This document shows positions 8,617-16,991 of a DNA stretch of 64,000 bases, piece by piece. Each line of letters opens with the position of its first letter. Positions within the stretch are counted from its first letter, which is position 1. The translations under genes were made by a program, and so were the position numbers. The notes under the pieces are model-generated. The model was not told the DNA's origin and did not search any database. It was given only the letters and a program-made list of their open reading frames with translations. Origin of the DNA: Comamonas endophytica (GTDB taxonomy: Bacteria; Pseudomonadota; Gammaproteobacteria; Burkholderiales; Burkholderiaceae_C); assembly GCF_023634805.2 (NCBI RefSeq), contig NZ_CP106881.1:2648001-2712000 (forward strand). Direction: 5' to 3'.

Positions 8617-10122
8617 ATGGTTCCCTCCCTGGTTTTCGGCGATCAGCACTGGAGCAGGCCCGAGCTGGCGCTGCTGGCCGAGCGCATCTCGCGCAGCCTG
8701 AACGCGCTGGGCGTGGGGGAGGGGGACACCGTGGCCGTCATGCTCAGGAACAGCCCGAGCTATGTCGCCACCGTCATCGCCTGCAAGCGCGCGGGCGTCT
8801 ACCTGGTTTCGCTCAACTGGCACTTCAAGGCGGGCGAGGTGCGGTTCCTGCTCGAAGACAGCGGCGCCCAGGTGCTGGTGGTGCACGAGGACCTGGTCGA
8901 GCCCATCCGCGCCGGCGTGCCCGCGGGCGTGGCGCTGCTGGTGGCGCCGCTGCACGAGGATGCCGAGGGCGTGGCGACCCAGGAATGGCCGGCGCCGGGC
9001 CAGCAGGGCGAGCCGCTGCCCGACAGCCCGCGCGTGCCCTTCAATTCCGTGGTCTATACCTCCGGCACGACGGGCCGGCCCAAGGGCGTGCGGCGCCTGC
9101 CGGTGGCACCCGAGGCGCGCGCGCGCGTCGATGCCGAAGCAGCCCAGGTGGCGAAAACCGTCTACGGCACCACGCCCGAATCCGTGGCGCTGCTGAGCGC
9201 GCCGATGTACCACAGCGCGACGATGTCCTTTGCATCGCACGCCTGCGCGGTGGGAGCGACACTGGTGCTCGAGCCCGGCTTCGACGCCGAGCGCACGCTG
9301 CAGCTGATCGAGCAGCACCGCGTCACCCATGCCTACCTCGTGCCCACCATGTACCAGCGGCTGCTGGCGCTGCCTTCGCAGGTGCGCGCGAAGTACGACA
9401 TCCGCTCGCTGGTGCAGGTGTCCTCCACCGGCTCGCCCTGCGCGCGCGGACTCAAGCAGCGCATGATCGACTGGCTCGGCCCGGTCGTCACCGAGGCCTA
9501 TGGCTCGAGCGAGGCCGGCTACACCACCTTCATCACCGCCGGAGAATGGCTGGCCAAGCCGGGCTCGGCAGGCCGGGCGCTGGGCAGCGCGCAGCTGGCG
9601 ATCGTGGGCGAGGGCGGAGAGGAACTGCCGCCCGGCGAGATCGGCCTGATCTACGTGCGCCAGCCGGCCATGCCGGATTTCACCTATATAGGCCGTGAAG
9701 AAGACCGGCGCGGCATCAGCCGCGATGGCCTGGTCACGCTGGGCGACATGGGCTTCATCGACGAGGACGGCTACCTGTTCATCTGCGACCGCAAATCCGA
9801 CATGGTGATCTCCGGCGGCGTGAACATCTACCCGGCCGAGATCGAGGCCTGCATCCTGGCCATGGACGAGGTCGGCGACGTTGCGGTGTTCGGCATCCCC
9901 GATGCCGAGTTCGGCGAGGCGCTGGCCGCCGCGGTGCAGCTCAAGCCCGGCCGTACGCTGGATGCGGCCACCATCGGGCAGCGCCTGCGCGAGAAGATTG
10001 CCAACTACAAGATTCCGCGCACCATCACCTTCCACGACGCCCTGCCGCGCGAGGACACCGGCAAGATCTTCAAGCGGCTGCTGCGCGAGCCCTACTGGGC
10101 CGGCGCAGACCGCCGCATCTGA
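8617..10122 (+). CDS. Acyl-CoA synthetase (AMP-forming, class I adenylate-forming)
   Basis: 501 residues. It activates a carboxylic acid to its CoA thioester using ATP. The P-loop-like A3 motif is 'VVYTSGTTGRPKGVRR', A5 is 'VVTEAYGSSEAG', A7/A8 is 'TLGDMGFIDEDGYLFICDRKSDMVISGG' (hinge Asp-Arg), and the catalytic Lys of A10 is in 'PREDTGKIFKR'. The N-terminus is slightly short for FadD-like enzymes, and the ribosome site before ATG 8617 is weak. It is followed 22 bases later by a nitronate monooxygenase-like gene and then a Bug protein, suggesting an inducible acid-uptake and activation operon under the TetR protein. The substrate is unknown. Confidence 0.88.
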   Translation: MVPSLVFGDQHWSRPELALLAERISRSLNALGVGEGDTVAVMLRNSPSYVATVIACKRAGVYLVSLNWHFKAGEVRFLLEDSGAQVLVVHEDLVEPIRAGVPAGVALLVAPLHEDAEGVATQEWPAPGQQGEPLPDSPRVPFNSVVYTSGTTGRPKGVRRLPVAPEARARVDAEAAQVAKTVYGTTPESVALLSAPMYHSATMSFASHACAVGATLVLEPGFDAERTLQLIEQHRVTHAYLVPTMYQRLLALPSQVRAKYDIRSLVQVSSTGSPCARGLKQRMIDWLGPVVTEAYGSSEAGYTTFITAGEWLAKPGSAGRALGSAQLAIVGEGGEELPPGEIGLIYVRQPAMPDFTYIGREEDRRGISRDGLVTLGDMGFIDEDGYLFICDRKSDMVISGGVNIYPAEIEACILAMDEVGDVAVFGIPDAEFGEALAAAVQLKPGRTLDAATIGQRLREKIANYKIPRTITFHDALPREDTGKIFKRLLREPYWAGADRRI

Positions 10123-10144
10123 AAACCCACATCACAGGACTCCC

Positions 10145-11122
10145 ATGGCACTGCCCCCCGCCCTCAAAGACAAGCTGCGCCTGCCGCTGATCGCCGCGCC
10201 GCTGTTCATCATCTCCACGCCGGAGCTGGTCATCGCCCAGTGCAAGGCCGGCATCGTCGGCTCCTTCCCGGCGCTCAACGCGCGGCCCGCGGACCAGCTC
10301 GAGGTCTGGCTCGAGCGCATCACCTCGGAGCTGGCGGAACACGACCGCCAGCATCCCGACAAGCCCGCGGCGCCCTTTGCCGTCAACCAGATCGTGCACC
10401 GCAGCAACGAGCGCCTCGAGCAGGACATGGAAGTCTGCGCGCGCTTCAGGGTGCCGATCATCATCTCCTCGCTGGGCGCGCGCAAGGAAATCAACGACGC
10501 GGTGCACGCCTGGGGCGGCATCGTGCTGCATGACGTCATCGACAACCGCTTTGCCAGGAAAGCCATAGAGAAGGGCGCCGACGGCCTGGTGGCGGTGGCG
10601 GCTGGCGCGGGCGGCCATGCGGGCGCGCAGTCGCCCTTTGCGCTGCTGCAGGAAATCCGCCAGTGGTTCGACGGCCCGGTGGCATTGTCCGGGTCGATCT
10701 CCAGCGGCCGCGCCATCCTCACGGCGCAGGTCATGGGCGCGGACCTGGCCTACATGGGATCGGCCTTCATCGCCACGCAGGAGGCCAACGCGGCCGAGGG
10801 CCACAAGCAGATGATCCTCGACAGCACGGCCAATGACGTGGTCTACACCAACCTGATCACCGGCGTGCACGGCAATTACCTCAAGCCCTCGCTGGCGCGC
10901 GCCGGGCTCGATCCGGACAACCTGCCGCAGGGCGAGGCGCGGCAGATGAACTGGGCCGCTGGCACCTCCAAGCCCAAGGCCTGGAAGGACATCTGGGGTT
11001 GCGGGCAGGGCATCGGGGCGCTCGCCCAGATCCAGCCCGCGGGCGCGTTCATCGAGGAGCTGGCGCGGCAGTACCGCGCGGCCTGCGCATCGACGCAGCA
11101 GCTGGTGGCCGCGCACGCCTGA
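10145..11122 (+). CDS. Nitronate monooxygenase / enoyl-reductase-like FMN protein (NPD family)
   Basis: 325 residues, a TIM-barrel flavoprotein of the 2-nitropropane dioxygenase family. 'LPLIAAPLFIISTPELVIA' is the N-terminal FMN loop, 'VAAGAGGHAGAQSPFALL' holds the conserved Gly-rich loop with the catalytic-position His, and 'VALSGSISSGRAILTAQ' plus 'GADLAYMGSAFIAT' form the phosphate-binding region. Members in acyl-CoA clusters may act on nitronates or on unsaturated thioesters; context with the synthetase fits the latter, but the sequence does not decide. Confidence 0.85.
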   Translation: MALPPALKDKLRLPLIAAPLFIISTPELVIAQCKAGIVGSFPALNARPADQLEVWLERITSELAEHDRQHPDKPAAPFAVNQIVHRSNERLEQDMEVCARFRVPIIISSLGARKEINDAVHAWGGIVLHDVIDNRFARKAIEKGADGLVAVAAGAGGHAGAQSPFALLQEIRQWFDGPVALSGSISSGRAILTAQVMGADLAYMGSAFIATQEANAAEGHKQMILDSTANDVVYTNLITGVHGNYLKPSLARAGLDPDNLPQGEARQMNWAAGTSKPKAWKDIWGCGQGIGALAQIQPAGAFIEELARQYRAACASTQQLVAAHA

Positions 11123-11154
11123 ACTTTTCTAGCGACAACAACGGGAGACGAGAC

Positions 11155-12126
11155 ATGGATTCCAAGCGCAACGTTCTGAAGATGATGGTGGCCGCCGGCA
11201 TGGTGGCGGTATCCGGCCTGGCGCTGGCGCAATCGGGCAAGCCGGTGCGCATGGTGCTGCCGCTGGCGCCAGGCGGCGGCTCCGACACCGTGGGCCGCGC
11301 CGTGGCCAACGAGATGAGCAAGTCACTCAACGTCACCATCGTGGCCGAGAACAAGCCCGGTGCCTCGGGCACGCTGGCGCTGGGCGACGTGGTGCGCGCG
11401 CCGGCCGGCAACCCGACCTTCGGCCTGCTGCTGGGCTCGACGGTGGCCATCGTGCCGCATCTGATGAAGGTGCCCTACGACAGCGTCAAGGATGTCAAGC
11501 CGGTGGTGCAGCTGGGAACGACGCCGCTGGTGCTGCTGGTCAATGCGAACCATCCGGCAAAGAACCTGGCCGACTATGTCGCGCTGTCCAAACGCAATCC
11601 GCAGAGCTTCGGCTCCTACGGCTCCGGCACCGCCAGCCACGTGGTGGGCGAAGCCTTCAGCAGCGCCGCCGGGCTCAAGCTGGTGCATGTGCCCTACAAG
11701 GGCACGGCACCCGCGCTCAACGACCTGATGGGCAGCCAGGTGGATTCGGTGGTGGCGGACTTTGGCGCCGCGGGCCAGCACCTGGGCAAGGACGGCAAGC
11801 TGCGCGCGCTGGCCGTGACCGGCGCCACGCGCTCCGAGGCCTTCCCCGATGTGCCCACCTTCGGCGAGCAGGGCTTTGCCTCGATGAACGAACTCGTGGG
11901 CTGGATCGGCTTCGTCACCTCCGCCAACACCTCCAATGAACAGGTGGCCGCCTGGGGCAAGGCCGCCTCGGATGCGGTGCGCGTGCCCGAGGTGCGCCAG
12001 CGCCTGGTCACGCTGGGCTACAGCCCCACGGGCACCTATGGCAAGGACTTCGAGAAGATCGTGGCCGATGACCCCGCACGCTGGGGCGCGCGCATCAAGG
12101 CGGCGAAGATCACGCTCGAGAACTGA
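11155..12126 (+). CDS. Bug-family tripartite tricarboxylate transporter substrate-binding protein
   Basis: 323 residues from the ATG at 11155, with GGGAGA upstream. Signal peptide ends 'VSGLALAQSG'. Family motifs are 'VRMVLPLAPGGGSDTVGR', 'IVAENKPGASGTLALG' and 'VHVPYKGTAPALNDLMG'. Bug proteins bind small carboxylates in the periplasm for TctAB-type permeases, and orphans without adjacent permease genes are abundant in Burkholderiales, as here. Context suggests the ligand is the acid activated by the upstream synthetase. Confidence 0.9.
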   Translation: MDSKRNVLKMMVAAGMVAVSGLALAQSGKPVRMVLPLAPGGGSDTVGRAVANEMSKSLNVTIVAENKPGASGTLALGDVVRAPAGNPTFGLLLGSTVAIVPHLMKVPYDSVKDVKPVVQLGTTPLVLLVNANHPAKNLADYVALSKRNPQSFGSYGSGTASHVVGEAFSSAAGLKLVHVPYKGTAPALNDLMGSQVDSVVADFGAAGQHLGKDGKLRALAVTGATRSEAFPDVPTFGEQGFASMNELVGWIGFVTSANTSNEQVAAWGKAASDAVRVPEVRQRLVTLGYSPTGTYGKDFEKIVADDPARWGARIKAAKITLEN

Positions 12127-12142
12127 GCTCCCCCGGCAAGGC

Positions 12143-12194
12143 GCGGTGCGGGTCCAAGCAGGAGTCCTGGGCTTGCTGCTTGGATCCGCACCGC
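12143..12194 (+). terminator. Long hairpin downstream of the Bug gene
   Basis: A 19-base arm (12143-12161) pairs with 12176-12194 with a single mismatch around a 14-base loop. It lies 17 bases past the Bug stop and is not followed by a T run, so it may be a 3' stabiliser or an attenuating hairpin rather than a classical intrinsic terminator. Confidence 0.5.
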
Positions 12195-12439
12195 ATGGAA
12201 GATGCCCTGGCGAAGGCACCGGCGAAGGGCCTGTCGGAAGGCGTGTTCCATTGCAGCCAATGCTAGCTTCCACGCTGCAGGAATCCAAAGAAGAAGATTG
12301 CATTAGATAGCGCCCGATCGGCATATGGCGGCATATTCGTAGGCCGGTGCGCCATGTCGACGTAGGGGCGGCAATTAAAGTGAATCAGGATGAAAGTGAG
12401 GCGTTACATTGGTAGCATTCCGCCCTGCGCCCTATCGCC
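12195..12439. other. Intergenic region before the EAL gene
   Basis: No ORF or RNA gene is visible. The stretch is less GC-rich than its neighbours and probably contains the EAL gene promoter. Confidence 0.4.
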
Positions 12440-13273
12440 ATGCACTTGCTTCCCACCACCCCGGCCCCCGCGTCCTTTCCCATCGATTTCATCGCGCTGA
12501 GCGGCACGCCGCAGGATTGCGAAGACTGTGCCAGGGGGGAGCGCCTACCCTTCCGGTTCGACTTCGCCTACCAGCCCATCGTGGACCTGGCCAGCCGCAC
12601 GGTGTTCGCGCACGAAGCCCTGGTGCGCGGCCCCGGCGGTGAAGGCGCGATGACAGTGCTGTCGCAGCTCGACGAGAAGAACTGCTACCGCTTCGACCAG
12701 GCCTGCCGCGTCAAGGCCATCAAGGGCGCGGCCGAGCTGGGCATCGGGCAGGCGGTGTCTATCAATTTCCTGCCCAATGCGATCTACAAGCCCGAGCTGT
12801 GCATCCGCACCACGCTGGCGGCGGCGAAGGCGCATGGCTTTCCACTCGACAGGATCATCTTCGAGGTGACCGAGGGCGAGCGCGTGAAGGACGGTCCGTG
12901 GTTTGCCGAGATCCTGCGCGAGTACAAGCGCTGCGGCTTCAAGACCGCCATCGACGACTTCGGCGCCGGCTACGCCGGCATGAAGCTGCTGGCGGACTTC
13001 CAGCCCGACATCATCAAGCTGGACATGGACCTGATCCGCGACATCGACACGCACCGCGCGCGCCAGGCCATCGTGCGCAGCCTGGTGCGCCTGTGCGAGG
13101 AGCTGCGCATCCAGGTCATCGCGGAGGGCATCGAGACCACGGCGGAGCGCGACTTCCTCTGGGATACGGGCATCCACTTGATGCAGGGCTACCTGTTTGC
13201 CAAGCCAGCCTTCCGCGCCATAGGCCGGGTGCCGGACGCGGCATTCGACGTGGGGATGCGCCGCGCCGCCTGA
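12440..13273 (+). CDS. EAL-domain protein, probable cyclic-di-GMP phosphodiesterase
   Basis: 277 residues made almost entirely of one EAL domain, without a GGDEF or membrane segment. 'FAHEALVRG' is the EAL motif variant (EAL retained), 'SINFLPNAIY' carries the Asn metal ligand, 'IIFEVTEGERV' the Glu ligand, 'TAIDDFGAGYAG' the DDFG motif (Asp-Asp), 'DIIKLDMDLI' the Lys/Asp motif, 'IAEGIET' the Glu and 'MQGYLFAKP' the closing loop. All catalytic positions seem present, so hydrolysis of c-di-GMP is expected in the cytoplasm. Confidence 0.88.
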   Translation: MHLLPTTPAPASFPIDFIALSGTPQDCEDCARGERLPFRFDFAYQPIVDLASRTVFAHEALVRGPGGEGAMTVLSQLDEKNCYRFDQACRVKAIKGAAELGIGQAVSINFLPNAIYKPELCIRTTLAAAKAHGFPLDRIIFEVTEGERVKDGPWFAEILREYKRCGFKTAIDDFGAGYAGMKLLADFQPDIIKLDMDLIRDIDTHRARQAIVRSLVRLCEELRIQVIAEGIETTAERDFLWDTGIHLMQGYLFAKPAFRAIGRVPDAAFDVGMRRAA

Positions 13274-13300
13274 GCCAGCGGCTTGGCGCAGGGCGCGGGC

Positions 13301-14212
13301 CTAGACCGCCGTGGCCGCGCCCAGGTGCACGCTGGCCTGCTCGTCGAGCCAGCGGGCGAACCTGTCCCGGGCGGCGAAGGACGGAACATCGCGCTTGCTG
13401 CAGATGAAATAGCCGCGCCCGCAATAGACATCGATGTCGAAGGGCATGACCAGCTCGCCGAGCTGCAGCTCGCGCTCGACCACGCAGCCCGGCACCACCG
13501 CGACGCCCATGCCGGCCTTGGCGGCCACGATCAGATGCATCGTCAGATCGAAGCCCGGCCCGAGCCGCGGCGTGCAGGGCGCGCCGGCCTTGGCGAACCA
13601 GCGCTCCCAGTTGTCCGGGAAGTTGGTGTGGTGCAGCAGGCTGGCGTGCTGCAGGTCCTGCGGCGTGCGAAAGCCCTGGCTCAGGCGCGGAGTGCACACC
13701 GGAATCAGCTCGCGCCCGAGCAGGTAGCGCGTGTGGATATGGTCGGGCCAGCGCCGGCGCGGCCTCTTGACCTCTATCCACAGATCGACGTCGTCGCGCG
13801 TGAAATCCTCGTCGTGCTTGAACTGGCGCAGCTCCACGCTGACATCGGGATGGCGCGCGTTGAAGCCGGGCAGTCGCGGCATCAGCCACTGGATGCCCAG
13901 CGTGGGAATCACGCTCAGCCGCACGCGCTGGGGCTGCGCCTGCTGGCCCATGGTCTCGGCCGCCGATTCAAGCGCCAGCACATGCCGCTCGGTGAGCTTG
14001 CGCAGCTGCACTCCGCGTGGCGTGAGCGCCACGCCCGTGGCCAGCCGCTCGAACAGCCGTCCGCCGGCCAGATGCTCCTCCAGCCGCTTCACCGCGCGGC
14101 TCACCGCCGCCTGCGTCACGCACAGCTCCTCGGCGGCGCGGCGAAAGCTGCCCTGGCGACAGACCGCGAGAAAGGCATGCAGCTCGACCAGCGAGGGGGA
14201 ATGGATCTTCAT
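13301..14212 (-). CDS. LysR-family transcriptional regulator (GcvA-like)
   Basis: 303 residues. The N-terminal winged HTH includes 'FLAVCRQGSFRRAAEELCVTQAAVSRAVKRLEEHL', followed by the linker and a periplasmic-binding-protein-like effector domain ('LSVIPTLGIQWLMPRLPGF' is typical of the GcvA branch). It is divergent from a Bug protein/amidohydrolase pair, with a palindrome at 14221-14237 next to its own start, so it likely controls that pair and itself. Confidence 0.9.
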   Translation of the reverse strand: MKIHSPSLVELHAFLAVCRQGSFRRAAEELCVTQAAVSRAVKRLEEHLAGGRLFERLATGVALTPRGVQLRKLTERHVLALESAAETMGQQAQPQRVRLSVIPTLGIQWLMPRLPGFNARHPDVSVELRQFKHDEDFTRDDVDLWIEVKRPRRRWPDHIHTRYLLGRELIPVCTPRLSQGFRTPQDLQHASLLHHTNFPDNWERWFAKAGAPCTPRLGPGFDLTMHLIVAAKAGMGVAVVPGCVVERELQLGELVMPFDIDVYCGRGYFICSKRDVPSFAARDRFARWLDEQASVHLGAATAV

Positions 14213-14220
14213 GATGCGGC

Positions 14221-14237
14221 GATTACATCATGTCATC
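14221..14237. promoter_or_regulatory. Interrupted palindrome, candidate LysR binding site
   Basis: GATtACATcATGTcATC is an inverted repeat of 3+4 bases per arm around a central C. It begins 8 bases upstream of the LysR start codon in the divergent intergenic space, as autoregulatory LysR sites often do. Confidence 0.45.
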
Positions 14238-14312
14238 GCTCTGGATGAAATTGTCGTTTGCCGGCGCGCTGCGGCGTTCATACCATCGCGCCATCTTCAT
14301 CGAGGCAAACCC

Positions 14313-15296
14313 ATGCAATTCAACCGACGCGAATTCGTAAGCCTGGCGGCAGCCGGCACCCTGGCGCCGCTGGCGGCAGCACATGCCCAAGCCGCATATC
14401 CTTCCAAGCCGATCACGCTGGTCGTGCCGTTCACGCCGGGCGGCTCGGTCGACAATTCGGGCCGGCTGATGGCCGACCGCCTGAGCCGCGAGCTGGGCGT
14501 GCCGGTGGTCGTCGACAACAAGGGCGGCGCCGGAGGCACCATGGGCTCGGTCCATGTGGCCAAGGCGCGCCCCGATGGCTACACGCTGGTCGTGACCTCG
14601 CAGAGCACCCATGTCGTGAACCCGGCGGTGAACCCGAACCTGCCTTACGACGCGGTCAAGGATTTCGCGCCGATCACGCTGATCGATCGGCTGGCGAACG
14701 TGCTGCTGGTCAACGCCGACCTGCCGGTGCGCAGCTTCGCGGAACTCGTCAAATATGCCCAGGCCAACCCCGGCAAGCTGAACTACGCCAGTGCCGGCAC
14801 CGGCTCGGTCTCGCACCTGAGCATGGAACTGCTGAAGACCCAGGCGAAGCTGCCGATGACGCACATCCCGTACCGCGGCGCCGGCGTGGCGGTGACCGAC
14901 CTGATCGCCGGGCAGGTGCAGCTGACCTGGAACAACCTGTCGTCGAACCTGGGCAACATCCGCAACGGCAAGCTGCGCGCGCTGGCCGTGGCCGCGCCGC
15001 AGCGCGTGCCGCAGCTGCCCGACGTGCCGACCTTTGCCGAACTCAAGCTGCCCGACTTGAACCTGACCTCCTGGACCGGCCTGGCCGCGCCCGCCAACAC
15101 GCCCCCGGCGATCATCGAGCGCCTGTACCAGGCCACGCGCAAGGTGCTGCAGGACCCGGCGACCCAGGCCACCTGGGTGGAAAAGGGCATGATGGTCCCC
15201 GAAGACGTCACGCCGCAGGCCTACCGCGCGGAGATTGCCGAGCGCATCAAGTTCTACCAGCGCATCGCCAAGGCCAACAACATCGTTCTCGAATGA
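14313..15296 (+). CDS. Bug-family substrate-binding protein
   Basis: 327 residues from the ATG at 14313, with GAGG upstream. The N-terminus 'MQFNRREFVSLAAAGTL' has an Arg-Arg before the hydrophobic stretch, consistent with a Tat-like signal, ending 'LAAAHAQAA'. Family motifs are 'ITLVVPFTPGGSVDNSGR', 'VVVDNKGGAGGTMGS' and 'MTHIPYRGAGVAVTDLI'. Its stop overlaps the amidohydrolase start (ATGA), which implies a shared substrate. Confidence 0.9.
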   Translation: MQFNRREFVSLAAAGTLAPLAAAHAQAAYPSKPITLVVPFTPGGSVDNSGRLMADRLSRELGVPVVVDNKGGAGGTMGSVHVAKARPDGYTLVVTSQSTHVVNPAVNPNLPYDAVKDFAPITLIDRLANVLLVNADLPVRSFAELVKYAQANPGKLNYASAGTGSVSHLSMELLKTQAKLPMTHIPYRGAGVAVTDLIAGQVQLTWNNLSSNLGNIRNGKLRALAVAAPQRVPQLPDVPTFAELKLPDLNLTSWTGLAAPANTPPAIIERLYQATRKVLQDPATQATWVEKGMMVPEDVTPQAYRAEIAERIKFYQRIAKANNIVLE

Positions 15297-16471
15297 CCCA
15301 GTACACCCGCATCGAGCAGCTGCTGCCCTACGAGCAGGAGCTGGTCGCCATCCGCCGCCATCTGCACCGCCATCCCGAGCTGGCCTTTGCCGAGCATGGG
15401 ACCTCCGATTTCATCGCCGGCAAGCTGCAGGAATGGGGTTACGAGGTCACGCGCGGCCTTGGCGGCACCGGCCTGGTCGGCACGCTGCGCGTGGGGGAGG
15501 GCGCGCGCCGCCTGGGCATCCGCGCCGACATGGATGCGCTGCCCATCGAGGAGGCCACGGGCGCGGCGCACGCGAGCTGCGTTCCGGGCCGCATGCATGC
15601 CTGCGGCCATGACGGCCACATGACGATGCTGCTGGGCGCGGCCAGGTACCTGGCGCGCCAGCGCCGCTTCAGCGGCACGCTGCACCTGATCTTCCAGCCG
15701 GCCGAGGAGCGCGGCTTCGACAGCGGCGGCAAGGCCATGGTCGATGCCGGCCTGTTCGAGCGCTTCCCCTGCGATGCGGTCTACGCGATGCACAACCATC
15801 CCGGCATTCCCCAAGGACGGTTTCTGCTGCGCAGCGGCGCCTTCATGGCCGCGGGCGACCGGGTGTTCGTGAAGATCATCGGCGTCGGCGGCCATGCGGC
15901 GCGCCCGCACCTGGCCGTGGATCCGCTGGTCGCGGCAGCGGCCATCGTCACCGCCTTGCAGACCGTGGTGGCGCGCAATGTCGATCCGGCGGAATCGGCG
16001 GTGGTCACCGTGGGCCGGCTGCGCGCCGGCGATGCGCTCAACGTGATCCCGGCCGAGGCCGAGATCGGCATCAGCGTGCGCTCGTTCTCCCCGGAAATGC
16101 GCGCGCTGCTCAAGGAGCGCATCTGCGCGCTGATCGCGGGCGTGGCCGAGGGGCATGGCTGCCGCGCGGAGATCGACTATGTCGAGGGCTACCCGGTGGT
16201 GGTGAACGACGCCGCTGCCGTGGAGCTGGCGGCGCAGGTGGCGGCCGATCTGGTGGGCGAGGAGGGCGTGGAACGCGACTTCCCGCGCCTCATGGGCAGC
16301 GAGGACTTCGCGTACATGCTGCAGCGCTGCCCGGGCGCGCTGGTGCGCATCGGCAACGGCCCCGCGGATGGCGGGCGCGGCCTGCACAACCCCAGGTACG
16401 ACTTCAACGACGTCAACCTTCCCTATGGCGCGGCTTTCTGGAGCCAGCTGGCCGAACGCTTCCTGCGCTGA
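15293..16471 (+). CDS. M20-family metal-dependent amidohydrolase (hippurate hydrolase-like)
   Basis: 392 residues starting within the Bug stop codon. Metal site motifs are 'GIRADMDALPIEE', 'HACGHDGHMTMLLGAA' (His ligands) and 'LIFQPAEERG' (Glu-Glu, catalytic base and ligand). A later His sits in 'GVGGHAARPHLAVDP' in the dimerisation domain, and the final ligand is in 'MGSEDFAYML'. These enzymes cleave N-acyl amino acids or related amides. Coupling to a Bug protein suggests the pair imports and cleaves an N-acylated compound. Confidence 0.9.
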   Translation: MTQYTRIEQLLPYEQELVAIRRHLHRHPELAFAEHGTSDFIAGKLQEWGYEVTRGLGGTGLVGTLRVGEGARRLGIRADMDALPIEEATGAAHASCVPGRMHACGHDGHMTMLLGAARYLARQRRFSGTLHLIFQPAEERGFDSGGKAMVDAGLFERFPCDAVYAMHNHPGIPQGRFLLRSGAFMAAGDRVFVKIIGVGGHAARPHLAVDPLVAAAAIVTALQTVVARNVDPAESAVVTVGRLRAGDALNVIPAEAEIGISVRSFSPEMRALLKERICALIAGVAEGHGCRAEIDYVEGYPVVVNDAAAVELAAQVAADLVGEEGVERDFPRLMGSEDFAYMLQRCPGALVRIGNGPADGGRGLHNPRYDFNDVNLPYGAAFWSQLAERFLR

Positions 16472-16484
16472 GCTCCCGCGCCTA

Positions 16485-16524
16485 GCCGGCCGCGCCTCGC
16501 CGGCCGCGCCTCGCCGGCCGCGCC
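16485..16524. repeat. 14-base GC-rich tandem repeat, about 2.9 copies
   Basis: Unit GCCGGCCGCGCCTC at 16485-16498 and 16499-16512, then a 12-base partial copy. Located just after the amidohydrolase stop and upstream of the riboswitch. Confidence 0.75.
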
Positions 16525-16562
16525 GGGCGCAAGCTGCCGACATCGCGTAAAATCCGCCCCGA

Positions 16563-16780
16563 TCACAGGTGTTCCATGGCGCATTGCGCGCCTGGAATGA
16601 AACGGGAAGCAGGTGCGTGGACATGCCACAAAGCCTGCACTGCACCCGCAACGGTAATCAGAGTGCCTCGATGCACGCCCCGGCCCCACGGCCCGGGCAG
16701 CCACTGCGCAAGCGGGAAGGCGTGTCGAGGCTTCGGCCCCCGGGTTGAGCTCTGCGAGTCCGGAGACCGGCCTGGTGTGA
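16563..16780 (+). ncRNA. Cobalamin (AdoCbl-type) riboswitch
   Basis: The core elements are in order: P1 strand TCAC at 16563-16566 pairing with GTGA at 16777-16780; 'GGGAAgcaGGTGc' near 16602-16615; 'GCAACgGTAAtc' near 16650-16661; 'CCACTGcgcaagcGGGAAGGcg' near 16700-16722; and the B12 box AGTCCGGAGACCGGCCT at 16757-16773. It lies about 210 bases upstream of cobG, so it should shut the cob operon when coenzyme B12 is abundant. Confidence 0.93.
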
Positions 16781-16991
16781 ACCCAAGGCGCAGCGGGAAT
16801 GCAGTAGCCTGGTGACCGGCTGCCCGCAGCCGCGCCCCTCGATTTCTCTCCCTCTGCACTATTCATCCATCCGGCCCGGGAAGCGGCCCGACTGACGATT
16901 GATTTTGCATGCAGCAAGCATCTGGCTGTCCGTCCGCATGGGCAGGACCTGCGCCGGGCGTCGATACGCCGCACGGCGCGCCCATTTCCCC

